From assembly GCF_041245805.1 (NCBI RefSeq), contig NZ_CP162490.1, positions 5,247,001-5,311,000 of the forward strand: a stretch of 64,000 nucleotides of DNA, given 5' to 3'. The translations under genes and the position numbers were made by a program. Positions 16,524 through 24,866 of the stretch are shown piece by piece. A model generated the notes under the pieces. The model worked only from the letters and a program-made list of their open reading frames with translations. It made no database searches and was not told the origin of the DNA. This DNA comes from Xanthomonas sp. DAR 34887. GTDB lineage: Bacteria; Pseudomonadota; Gammaproteobacteria; Xanthomonadales; Xanthomonadaceae. Within the stretch, counting starts at the first letter, position 1. Every line of letters starts with the position of its first letter.

Positions 16524-16552
16524 GGGTGCCTGCCAATGCGAATAGCGAACCT

Positions 16553-16564
16553 GACGGATCCGTC
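16553..16564. promoter_or_regulatory. Palindrome GACGGATCCGTC, candidate TetR operator
   Basis: A perfect 12-base inverted repeat in the 80-base space between the divergent TetR and methyltransferase genes. It lies 29 bases from the TetR start and about 40 from the methyltransferase start, well placed to overlap both promoters. Binding by the TetR protein is an inference. Confidence 0.5.
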
Positions 16565-16603
16565 GCATTCTAGCAACGTCCAATTCCGGGCATACGACAT
16601 CGG

Positions 16604-17278
16604 ATGACCTGCATGACCACGTTGACCACGGCGCCGCTCGCACCGTTGCTGGAGCGTTTGTTCGAAGAAGCCGTTGCAACCTCGCCGGCGATGGCGGCCG
16701 CGCTGGCCGGGCTCTCCCGCCAGGAGCAGGAGCGCCTGATGCACAGCAAGACCGAATACCAGGCGTTCTACGGGCGGCTGAAGGAGCTTGCGCTGCCGGT
16801 TTCGCGCGAGACTGGCGCATTGCTGTACATGCTGGCGCGCAGCTGCCGCGCACGCACGATCGTGGAGTTCGGCACCTCGTTCGGCATCTCCACCCTGCAC
16901 CTGGCCGCGGCCTTGCGCGACAACGGCGGCGGCAAGCTGATCGGCAGCGAGTTCGAGCCGTCCAAGGTGCTGCGCGCGCGCGACAACCTGCGTGCCGGCG
17001 GGCTCGACGACCTGGTGGAGATCCGCGGAGGCGACGCCCTGCAGACGCTGCGCGACGACCTGCCCGACAGCATCGACCTGCTGCTGCTCGACGGCGCCAA
17101 GGCGCTGTACCCGCAGGTGCTGGCACTGCTTGAAACGCGCCTGCGACCCGGTGCGTTGATCGTTGCCGACAATGCGGACTACAGCCCCGAATATCTGGCG
17201 CAGGTGCGTTCTCCCGCGTCGGGCTATCTGTCCGTTCCGTTCGCCGAGGAAGTGGAGCTGTCGATGCGGATAGGGTGA
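16604..17278 (+). CDS. Class I SAM-dependent O-methyltransferase
   Basis: A 224-residue methyltransferase of the O-methyltransferase (caffeoyl-CoA/catechol OMT) group. The SAM-binding motif I is VEFGTSFGISTLHLA (about residues 87-101), with the acidic ribose-binding IGSEFEPSK strand after it and DLLLLDGAKALYPQVL as the motif IV/metal-binding region. PGALIVADNADYS follows. Either ATG at 16604 or the one three codons later may be used; GGAT before the second slightly favours 16613. The divergent TetR suggests induction by a small molecule, perhaps the methyl acceptor. Confidence 0.85.
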   Translation: MTCMTTLTTAPLAPLLERLFEEAVATSPAMAAALAGLSRQEQERLMHSKTEYQAFYGRLKELALPVSRETGALLYMLARSCRARTIVEFGTSFGISTLHLAAALRDNGGGKLIGSEFEPSKVLRARDNLRAGGLDDLVEIRGGDALQTLRDDLPDSIDLLLLDGAKALYPQVLALLETRLRPGALIVADNADYSPEYLAQVRSPASGYLSVPFAEEVELSMRIG

Positions 17279-17407
17279 TGCCGCTGCACGGATGCGGGAA
17301 ATGAAATGGCGTGTGTCATGCGCGCTACGGCAAAGACAGTGACTGCCTGGCTGGATGCGACCGGCACCAAGACGACGTGGCGGCGCTGTCCCTGGGCGCG
17401 CCGGACG

Positions 17408-18895
17408 CTATCGCTGGTGCGATCGGTGGGCGATCGCGGCGACTAGCGCGTGCTGCGCATCCTCCGCGCCGGTATCGCCCAGGCTGGCGTAGGCGTCTTT
17501 CAGCGCCTGCACGAAACGTAGGTCGCCTGACAGCGGCGCGAACACCGCGTCCAGTGCGAGGAACGCCCCGACATCGTGGCCGGATTCGCCCCGCGCGCTG
17601 CGTCCGATCGCGCTCAGTGCCTCGGCCATCGGATCCACCAGCGCCACGCCAGCGCGCGCCTGCCTGCGCACGAACTGCATCCACGCCGCGACGGGCAGGC
17701 ACAGGCGGTCGATGCGGCGGCCTGCGGCCAGGGCGTCGGCGATGGTGCCGAGCAGGCGCACCGGGATTTTTTGCGAGCCGTCCCAGGCGATCTGCGCCAG
17801 CCGGTGGGCGATGGCCGGGTTGCGGAAGCGGGCGAGGATGGCGCCGGTGTAGTGCTGCGGGTCGAAGCCGGGCAGCGGGTGCAGGGTGGGCGCGATGTCC
17901 TCGCGCATCAGGGTCTCGACGAAGGCGGCCAGGTGTGGGTGGCGCATGGCGTCGGCGACGGTGTCCAGGTCGAGCAAGGAGCCGAGGTAGGCCAGTGCCG
18001 AGTGCGGACCGTTGAGCAGGCGCAGCTTGGCGCGATCGAAGCCGGCGATGTCATCGCTGAGGGTGACGCCGGCGCGCTCGAAGGCGGGCCGGCCGTTGCA
18101 GAAGTTGTCTTCGATCACCCATTGGCTGTAGCGCTCGCGCTGGATCGGCCAGGCGTCGTGGCAACCGAGTTGCGCGGCGACGTGGTCGCGCAGGGCATCG
18201 TCGCTGGCCGGGGTGATGCTGTCGACCATCGAGCGCGGGAACGCGGCTTCGGTTTCGATCCAGGCGGCCAGGGCCGGGTCGATGGTGTGCGCGAACTGCA
18301 GCACGGCGCGGCGCAGCTTGCCGCCGTTGTCGGGCAGGTTGTCGCAGCTGAGCATGGTGTACGGCGCCAGGCCCAGGCGCAGGCGTTCGCGCAGGCCGGC
18401 GACGAGGTAGCCGATGGCGCTGCGCGGAGCACGCGGGGCGGCGAGGTCGTGGACGATGTCCGGGTGCGCGAAGTCCAGCTGTTCGCCGGACAGGCAGTAA
18501 CCTTTCTCGGTGACGGTGAGGGTGACCAGGCGCACCGCCGGGTCGGCCAGGCGGGCGAGGACGGCGGGCTGTTCGTCCTGCGCGCACAGCACTTCGCGGA
18601 TGGCGCCGATGATGCGCAGTTGCGGGTGTTCGTCGAGCAGGGCCAGGGTGTAGAGGCCGTCTTGCGGGCGCAGGGCGTCGCGCACCTGCGGGCTGTGCAG
18701 GGAGACGGCGCTGATCGCCCAGTCCGGTTCGGTTGCGAGCAGGTCGTCGATGTAGACCGCCTGGTGGGCGCGGTGGAAGGCGCCGGCGCCGAGGTGGACG
18801 ATGCCGATGCGCACGCGGTCCAGGGCGTAGCTGGGGCGGGCGATGGTCGGCGGCAGGCTGGGGAGCGTGGCGGCGGTGAGGCGTGGTTGGGTCAC
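17408..18895 (-). CDS. uxuB: Mannitol dehydrogenase family protein, probable fructuronate reductase
   Basis: A 495-residue member of the long-chain mannitol dehydrogenase family. The N-terminal Rossmann motif is RIGIVHLGAGAFHRAHQAVY (near residues 29-48), and the C-terminal helical domain carries the family lysine region (AWDGSQKIPVRLLGTI) with catalytic Lys in GSQKIP and the LLNGPHSALAYLG motif. In a xylan/glucuronate locus the likely reaction is NADH-dependent reduction of D-fructuronate to D-mannonate, supplying the mannonate dehydratase 5 kb upstream in the same direction. It lies 247 bases after xyl3A, separated by two repeat palindromes, so it may be partly uncoupled from the main operon. 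Confidence 0.9.
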   Translation of the reverse strand: MTQPRLTAATLPSLPPTIARPSYALDRVRIGIVHLGAGAFHRAHQAVYIDDLLATEPDWAISAVSLHSPQVRDALRPQDGLYTLALLDEHPQLRIIGAIREVLCAQDEQPAVLARLADPAVRLVTLTVTEKGYCLSGEQLDFAHPDIVHDLAAPRAPRSAIGYLVAGLRERLRLGLAPYTMLSCDNLPDNGGKLRRAVLQFAHTIDPALAAWIETEAAFPRSMVDSITPASDDALRDHVAAQLGCHDAWPIQRERYSQWVIEDNFCNGRPAFERAGVTLSDDIAGFDRAKLRLLNGPHSALAYLGSLLDLDTVADAMRHPHLAAFVETLMREDIAPTLHPLPGFDPQHYTGAILARFRNPAIAHRLAQIAWDGSQKIPVRLLGTIADALAAGRRIDRLCLPVAAWMQFVRRQARAGVALVDPMAEALSAIGRSARGESGHDVGAFLALDAVFAPLSGDLRFVQALKDAYASLGDTGAEDAQHALVAAIAHRSHQR

Positions 18896-18943
18896 GGGCG
18901 GTCCAGGAGGGGGATTTCGATCTGAAGCTTGGTCGGTAAGGCT

Positions 18944-19029
18944 GTCGGGACTGAAGTCCCTCCCACAGGAGTCTTACGCGGGCGGGGGTTTGGTCGGTGA
19001 GGCGGTCGCGGCTGAAGCCGCTCCTACAG
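18944..19029. repeat. Two dispersed palindromes between uxuB and xyl3A
   Basis: GTCGGGACTGAAGTCCCTCC plus CACAG at 18944-18968 and GTCGCGGCTGAAGCCGCTCC plus TACAG at 19005-19029, in direct order. They share the inner GGCTGAAGCC-type hairpin with compensating changes, the mark of an element maintained as a structure. They could attenuate read-through or stabilise upstream mRNA ends inside the operon. Confidence 0.75.
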
Positions 19030-19142
19030 GGGGCGCGTTGGTCAGATGCTTGGTTGGTCGCTTGCCGGGGCTGAAAGTCCGAGGTCATCCGCGGCTACTG
19101 TTTCGGTGGTGCGAACGTTGACGGCTCGCACCACCGATCGAG

Positions 19143-21887
19143 CTACTTGTGCGGCGTTGCCTGCGTCGCGGGCGACGGCTGCACGCTGAAGCGCTGGCGC
19201 AGGCGGACATCTGCGCTGGAGGCGCCGACCTGCAGTTCGTAGTGGCCCGGATCCACCACATAGGCCTTGCGCGCTTCGTCGTAGATGCGCAGGTCGGTTT
19301 GCGGGGAGATGGCGAAACTGACTTCGCGGGTTTCGCCGGGTTGCAGGGCGATGCGCTGGAAGCCGCGCAGTTCCTTGGTGGCGCGTTCGCGTTGCGGCGC
19401 CACCGGCTGCAGGTACAGCTGCACCACTTCGTCGCCGGCACGCTGGCCGGTGTTCTTCACCTTCAGCGTGGCGTGCAGGCTGCCGTCGGCCGCGAGCTTG
19501 CTGTGGTCCAGGCGCAGATCGGAATAGGCGAACCGGGTGTACGACAGGCCGTGCCCGAACGGGTACAGCGGCGTGCCGGCGAAGTAGCGGTAGGTGCGGC
19601 CGCGCATGGCGTAGTCGTCGAAGGCCGGCAGCGTTTCGCTTTCCTTGTAGAAGGTCACCGGCAGGCGGCCGCCCGGGTTGGCGTCGCCGAACAGCACGTC
19701 GGCCACGGCGCTGCCGCCGCGCTGGCCCGGGTACCAGGCCAGCAGGATCGCCGGCACGTGCTGCTGCGCCCAGTCGATGGCCAAGGCCGAGCCGGTGGTC
19801 AGCACCGCCACCACCGGTTTGCCGGTGCCGTGCAGCGCTTGGAGCAGCTCGCGCTGCGGCTTGGGCAGGCGCAGGTCGGTGCGGTCGCCGCCGGCGAAGC
19901 CGGGATAGTTGACCTTCATCTCCTCGCCTTCCACGTCGCCGGTCAGGCCGCCGACGAACACCACCACGTCGGCGCGGCGCGCGGCGTCCAGCGCTTCCTG
20001 CAGCGGCGGCTTGGCGCCGGGCTGGCGCCAGGCCAGGCGGACGCCGGCGTCGCGCTCGCCTTCGTAGTACTCCAGGCGCAGGTCGTAGCTGCGGCCGGCT
20101 TCCAGGCGCACGTCGACGCCGTCGGCGTGCAGGCGGTCGCTGGCGCTCCAGCGGTCGATCAGGCGCTTGCCGTCCAGGTACAGGCGCACGCCGTCGTCGG
20201 CCGCGGTTTCCAGGTGGTAGGTACCGGTCGCCGGCGGCACCAGCTTGCCGCTCCAGCGGATGCTGAAGTTGTCGGCCGGGATGGCCTGGTCCGGGCCGGC
20301 TTCGCCGCGCGCGAGCAGGTTGTCGGTCGGCGAGCCGCGGTCCCATTTGAAGCCGATCTGCGCATCGGTGCGCACCAGCGCCGGGGTGCCGGACAGGTCG
20401 CGGTTGCGGAAGTATTCGCCGCGCAGGCCGCGCTCGGGCGAATCGGCCGACGGACGCAGGTATTGCGGTTCGATCAGCGGCGTGGCGGCGGGATCGTCGC
20501 GGCCTTCGACCAAGTCGGCGCCGCGCGCGTAGAGCACTTCGGCATCCGGCGCCGCCTCACGAATGCCCTGCAGCACGGTGACCGGCGCGGCCGGGGTGCC
20601 GTAGTAGTTGCCGAGCAGCGCCATGGTGTCGTCGGCGGTGGGACCGATCACGGCGATGCGCTTGAGCTTGGCGCGCGACAACGGCAACACGCCCTCGTTC
20701 TTCAGCAGCACCAGCGATTCGCGCGCGGTGCGCCGCGCCAGTGCGTCGTGTTCGGGCGACTGGTTGGCCGAGATCGGAGTCTGCGCCCAGCGCAGCGTGT
20801 CCGGCGGATCGAACATGCCCAGGCGCATGCGCGAATACATCAGCTTCCGCAGCGCCTCGTCGACCTCGGCTTCGCCGATCAAGCCCTTGCGCACCGCGGC
20901 CGGCAGCGTGGAGTATTCCTCGCCGCATTCCAGCTCGGTACCGTGCTTCACCGCCAGCGCGGCGGCTTCCTCGCGGGTGGCGACGATCTTGTGGTTCTTC
21001 CAGATATCCACGATCGCCCAGCAGTCGGACACCACGTAGCCGTCGAACCCCCAGCTGTCGCGCAGCACGTCGCGCAGCAGGAACTTGCTGGCGCTGGCCG
21101 ATTCGCCGTACACGCGGTTGTAGGCGCCCATCACCGCGTCCACCTTGCCTTCCTTGACCAACGCTTCGAACGCCGGCAGGTAGGTCTCGTACAGGTCGCG
21201 CTGGGTCGGGCGCGCGTCGAAATGGTGGCGGTCGGCCTCCGGGCCGCTGTGCACGGCGAAGTGCTTGGCGGTGGCGTCGAGCTTGCGGTAGACCTCGCCT
21301 TGCGCGTTCTTCGGCGCGTCCGCGCCCTCGCCCTGCAAACCCTGCACGAAGGTCACGCCCATGCGCGCGGTGAGGAACGGGTCCTCGCCGTAGGTCTCCT
21401 GGCCGCGGCCCCAACGCGGGTCGCGGAAGATGTTGATGTTCGGCGACCAGAAGGTCAGGCCCTGGTAGCGCGCGTGCTGATCGTGGCGCAAGGCCTCGTG
21501 GTGTTTGGCGCGCGCCTCGTCGCTGATCGCGGTGGAGACGTCGTGCATCAGCGGTACGTCGAAGGTGGCCGCCATACCGATCGCCTGCGGGAACACGGTG
21601 GCGCCGCCGGCGCGGGCCACGCCGTGCAGCGCCTCGTTCCACCAGTCGTAGGCCGGCACGCCCAGGCGCGGAATCGCCGGCGCGGCGTTCTGCATCTGCG
21701 CGGCCTTTTCCTCCAGCGTCATCCGCGCCACCAGGTCGGCGGCGCGCTGCTCGAAGCTGCGCTGGGTGTCCAGATACGGCGGCGGCGCTTCGGCGGCGGG
21801 CGCCGCGCATGGCGCGAGGGCCAACAGCAGCGCCAGCGTCGCTACGCGGCGGCCACGTCCTTGGTACGGCGCAGTCTCGATGTACAT
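19143..21887 (-). CDS. xyl3A: GH3 beta-xylosidase with PA14 insert, exported
   Basis: A 914-residue GH3 enzyme that removes xylose from xylo-oligosaccharides, probably in the periplasm. After a signal peptide (RRVATLALLLALAPCAAPAA) come the barrel (RMTLEEKAAQMQN, PRWGRGQETYGEDP) with nucleophile D288 in YVVSDCWAI, the alpha/beta sandwich (LLKNEGVLPL, IAVIGPTAD), an inserted PA14 module around residues 475-620 (LRGEYFRNRDLSG, TGTYHLETAADDGVRLYLDG), and a C-terminal fibronectin-like domain (FGHGLSYTRFAYS onward). The start has AAGGAG, provided by the last codons of the GH43 gene three bases upstream, so translation is probably coupled. Confidence 0.93.
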   Translation of the reverse strand: MYIETAPYQGRGRRVATLALLLALAPCAAPAAEAPPPYLDTQRSFEQRAADLVARMTLEEKAAQMQNAAPAIPRLGVPAYDWWNEALHGVARAGGATVFPQAIGMAATFDVPLMHDVSTAISDEARAKHHEALRHDQHARYQGLTFWSPNINIFRDPRWGRGQETYGEDPFLTARMGVTFVQGLQGEGADAPKNAQGEVYRKLDATAKHFAVHSGPEADRHHFDARPTQRDLYETYLPAFEALVKEGKVDAVMGAYNRVYGESASASKFLLRDVLRDSWGFDGYVVSDCWAIVDIWKNHKIVATREEAAALAVKHGTELECGEEYSTLPAAVRKGLIGEAEVDEALRKLMYSRMRLGMFDPPDTLRWAQTPISANQSPEHDALARRTARESLVLLKNEGVLPLSRAKLKRIAVIGPTADDTMALLGNYYGTPAAPVTVLQGIREAAPDAEVLYARGADLVEGRDDPAATPLIEPQYLRPSADSPERGLRGEYFRNRDLSGTPALVRTDAQIGFKWDRGSPTDNLLARGEAGPDQAIPADNFSIRWSGKLVPPATGTYHLETAADDGVRLYLDGKRLIDRWSASDRLHADGVDVRLEAGRSYDLRLEYYEGERDAGVRLAWRQPGAKPPLQEALDAARRADVVVFVGGLTGDVEGEEMKVNYPGFAGGDRTDLRLPKPQRELLQALHGTGKPVVAVLTTGSALAIDWAQQHVPAILLAWYPGQRGGSAVADVLFGDANPGGRLPVTFYKESETLPAFDDYAMRGRTYRYFAGTPLYPFGHGLSYTRFAYSDLRLDHSKLAADGSLHATLKVKNTGQRAGDEVVQLYLQPVAPQRERATKELRGFQRIALQPGETREVSFAISPQTDLRIYDEARKAYVVDPGHYELQVGASSADVRLRQRFSVQPSPATQATPHK

Positions 21888-21890
21888 TGC

Positions 21891-23591
21891 CTACTCCTTG
21901 CTGGATCGATCCGGTTCGCGGCGGGCGTACGGCCCGAGGGTGGTGCCGGTGAAACCGCCGGCCACGGCCGTGCTGAGCATCGCCGCATCGTCGTCGCGGC
22001 GCAGCCACTGCCAGTCCTGGCCATCGGCAGCGAAGGCGAAGCCATAGCGGCCACCGTCGCCGGCGATCTTCAGGCGCAGCGCGCCCTTGGCCTCGACCGC
22101 GCTGCGCGCGACGGTGGTGGTGCGCTTGCCGTCGCGCTTGTCGAGGAACACTTCGGCACGCGCGCCGCGGCGGCGCACGCCGAGCACATACCAGGCATCG
22201 GCATTCTGGAACGCGGCCAGGCCGGCGACCAGGCCCGGCCGCGCCGGTATCTGCACGGCGGTGCTGGCGTCGAAGCGCGTGTGCTGCTGCCGGTAGCCCA
22301 GGAACGCGGGATTGCCGCTGCCGTCCAGGCCTTGCACATCGGGTTGCAGCGTCAGCCAGCCCGGGCGCGCGCGCAGATCCAGCCATTCGCGCTTTGGCGT
22401 GCGCAACAGCAGCCAACGGCGATCGCGCTGCGGTGCATCGAAGCCATCGCGCCAGGTGAAGTTGCCGGTCAGCGGTGCGGTTTCAGTGTCGGCGCGCAGC
22501 CCGGCCGGACCCGGAGCGACATAGGGAATCGGCTGGCCCGCCGGCAGGACCGACGGCCAGCCGTCGTGCCAGGTCACCGGCAGCAGGAAGGTTTCGCGGC
22601 CGGTGTTGTAGCGGTCCTGCGCGTACGGACGGCTGGCCAGGAACAGCGCCCACCACTTGCCGTCGGGGCCTTCGACCAGATCGGCATGGCCGGCGTTGCT
22701 GATCGGGTCGGCGCGCGTGGCGGGCAGGTCGCGCTGGGTCAGGATCGGATTGTGCGGCGCCGGCACATACGGCCCCCACGGCGTGCGGCTGCGCAGCGCC
22801 ACCTGCGAGTGCTGCGGGCCGGTGCCGCCCTCGGCGCAGGACAGCACGTACCAGCCGTCGCGCTTGTACAGATGCGGGCCCTCGATCCAGATCGGCTTGC
22901 TGGCCAGGTCGGTGCCGCCGTTGACCAGCACCTTGCGGGGGCCGACCGGTTGCAGCCGCGCCAGGTCGAAACGCTGCATCCAGATCGCGCGGTGGCCTTC
23001 GTACAAGGGCGTGCCCTCGGGCGGGCCGTTGTTGAGCAGGTAGGCGCTGCCGTCGTCGTCGAAGAACAGCGACGGGTCGATGCCGTCGATGTCCGGCAGC
23101 CAGTGCAGCGGCGACCACGGCCCGGCGGGGTCGTCCGCCGTGGCGATGAAGTTGCCGCCGCTGTCCACCGCGGTGCCGACCACGTAGAAGCGGTCCTGAT
23201 GGTACGCGATGCTGGCGGCGAACATGCCGCGCGACACCTTCAGGCCGTCGTAGTCCAGTTGCTCGGCACGCTCGACCACGCTGCCGACCTGACGCCAGTG
23301 CACCAGGTCGCGGCTTTCGAACACCGGAATCGCCGGGAAATAGGCGAAGGTGGAATTGACTAGGTAGTAGCGGTCGCCGGCGCGGACGACGCTGGGATCG
23401 GGATAGAAGCCGGCCAGCACCGGATTGCGGTAGTGGCCGGGCGGCAACGGCGTGGCGAACACCGCATCGTCGCCGCGGTATTCGAACCAATCGAATTCGG
23501 CGATGTCGGCGGCCCGCCCGCGCTGCGCCGATGCCGTCTGCATCGCCACGACACACAGCAGCGCCAGACCAAGTGCGCGTCCCCAGCGCAT
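21891..23591 (-). CDS. GH43 beta-xylosidase/arabinofuranosidase, exported
   Basis: A 566-residue GH43 enzyme. Signal peptide MRWGRALGLALLCVVAMQTA. The five-bladed propeller shows the catalytic carboxylates in the usual places: base Asp in GFYPDPSVVRAGDRYY, pKa Asp in IDGIDPSLFFDDDGSAYLL, and acid Glu in KPIWIEGPHLYKRDGWYVL. The C-terminal 200 residues form the beta-sandwich of xylosidase-type GH43 enzymes (FTWRDGFDAP, LGYRQQHTRFDAST). It cleaves xylosyl or arabinosyl ends from xylo-oligosaccharides. The ATG lies 5 bases past the mannonate dehydratase stop, with GGTGAGG just upstream inside that gene. Confidence 0.92.
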   Translation of the reverse strand: MRWGRALGLALLCVVAMQTASAQRGRAADIAEFDWFEYRGDDAVFATPLPPGHYRNPVLAGFYPDPSVVRAGDRYYLVNSTFAYFPAIPVFESRDLVHWRQVGSVVERAEQLDYDGLKVSRGMFAASIAYHQDRFYVVGTAVDSGGNFIATADDPAGPWSPLHWLPDIDGIDPSLFFDDDGSAYLLNNGPPEGTPLYEGHRAIWMQRFDLARLQPVGPRKVLVNGGTDLASKPIWIEGPHLYKRDGWYVLSCAEGGTGPQHSQVALRSRTPWGPYVPAPHNPILTQRDLPATRADPISNAGHADLVEGPDGKWWALFLASRPYAQDRYNTGRETFLLPVTWHDGWPSVLPAGQPIPYVAPGPAGLRADTETAPLTGNFTWRDGFDAPQRDRRWLLLRTPKREWLDLRARPGWLTLQPDVQGLDGSGNPAFLGYRQQHTRFDASTAVQIPARPGLVAGLAAFQNADAWYVLGVRRRGARAEVFLDKRDGKRTTTVARSAVEAKGALRLKIAGDGGRYGFAFAADGQDWQWLRRDDDAAMLSTAVAGGFTGTTLGPYARREPDRSSKE

Positions 23592-23596
23592 GCGCC

Positions 23597-24856
23597 TCAC
23601 CAGTCCCACATCGCGCCGTCTTCCAGGCGCGCGATCGGCAGTTGCTTGGGCGCGTACGGATAGCGCTTGGCCAGGGTTTCGTCGATGTCCACGCCATGCC
23701 CGGGCGCCTCGCCGCAATGCAGGCGGCCGGCATGGAACGTGTAATCGTGCGGAAACACGGCGTTGGCCTCGTCGGAATGGAACATGTATTCCTGGATGCC
23801 GAAATTCGGCACCCAGGTGTCGAAGTGCAGCGCCGCGCCCATGCACACCGGCGACAGGTCGGTGGCGCCGTGGAAACCGGTGCGCACCTGGTGCAGCGCG
23901 GCGAAGTCGGCCAGCCGGCGCACGTGGGTGATGCCGCCGGCGTGCACGATGGTGGTGCGGATATAGTCGATCAGGTGCTGTTCGATCAGGTGCTTGCAGT
24001 CCCAGATCGAATTGAACACCTCGCCCACCGCCAGCGGGGTCACCGAGTGCTGGCGGATGGTCTCGAACGCGCGCTGGTTTTCCGCGGGGGTGGCGTCCTC
24101 CAGCCAGAACAGCCGGTACGGTTCCAGGTCGCGCGCCAGCCGCGCGGCCTCGATCGGGGTCAGGCGGTGGTGCGCATCGTGCAGCAGTTCGATCTCGTCG
24201 CCATGGTCGGCGCGCAGCTGTTCGAACAGCTTGGGCACCACGCCAAGATAGCGCGGCGTGGACCACACGGTTTCGGTCGGCAGTTCGCTCTCGGCCGGTT
24301 CGTACGGCTTGCCGCCGCTGGAAATGCCGTAGGTCTTCTTGATCCCGGGCACGCCGCACTGCGCGCGGATGGCGATGAAGCCGAGTTCGCGGAAACGGGC
24401 GACTTCCTCGCTGGTCTCGGCGATGTCGCGGCCGTTGGCGTGGCCGTAGACCAGCGCGCCCTCGCGCGAGCGCCCGCCCAGCAGCTGGTACAGCGGCATG
24501 CCGGCCATCTTGCCGAGGATGTCCCACAGCGCCACGTCCACCGCGGCGATCGCGGTCATCGTCACCGGCCCGCGCCGCCAGTACGCGCCGCGGTAGAAGA
24601 ACTGCCAGATGTCCTCGATGCGGCCGGCGTCGCGGCCGATCAGGTTCGGCACCACGTGGTCCTGCAGGTAGGACGCCACCGCCAGTTCGCGGCCGTTGAG
24701 GGTGGCGTCGCCCAGGCCGTATACGCCGGAGCGGGTGACGATCTTGAGGGTGACGAAATTGCGCCCCGGGCAGGTGACGATGACCCGCGCCTCGACGATC
24801 TCGCGGTCGCGGGCCGAACCTTGGGCGGAAGAAGCGCTATCGGAAGTCTGGTTCAT
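23597..24856 (-). CDS. manD: D-mannonate dehydratase, enolase superfamily
   Basis: A 419-residue enolase-superfamily protein of the mannonate dehydratase subgroup (ManD/RspA-like), not the unrelated UxuA fold. Seen: capping domain with RNFVTLKIVTRSGVYGLGDA; barrel with IAAVDVALWDILGK; metal ligands in ELLHDAHHRLTP, FWLEDATPAENQ and LAVGEVFNSIWDCK; and the late catalytic histidine region TGFHGATDLSPVCMGAALHF. It dehydrates D-mannonate to 2-keto-3-deoxygluconate, the step after UxuB. The start is 10 bases downstream of the acetylesterase stop. Kinetic promiscuity within the subgroup means gluconate activity is also possible. Confidence 0.92.
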   Translation of the reverse strand: MNQTSDSASSAQGSARDREIVEARVIVTCPGRNFVTLKIVTRSGVYGLGDATLNGRELAVASYLQDHVVPNLIGRDAGRIEDIWQFFYRGAYWRRGPVTMTAIAAVDVALWDILGKMAGMPLYQLLGGRSREGALVYGHANGRDIAETSEEVARFRELGFIAIRAQCGVPGIKKTYGISSGGKPYEPAESELPTETVWSTPRYLGVVPKLFEQLRADHGDEIELLHDAHHRLTPIEAARLARDLEPYRLFWLEDATPAENQRAFETIRQHSVTPLAVGEVFNSIWDCKHLIEQHLIDYIRTTIVHAGGITHVRRLADFAALHQVRTGFHGATDLSPVCMGAALHFDTWVPNFGIQEYMFHSDEANAVFPHDYTFHAGRLHCGEAPGHGVDIDETLAKRYPYAPKQLPIARLEDGAMWDW

Positions 24857-24866
24857 TGCGGGTCGC

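Noticed and set aside
19149..23363. 4.2-kb open frame on the plus strand opposite xyl3A and GH43
   Set aside because: It is the antisense of two well-identified enzymes; its composition follows from their codon bias.
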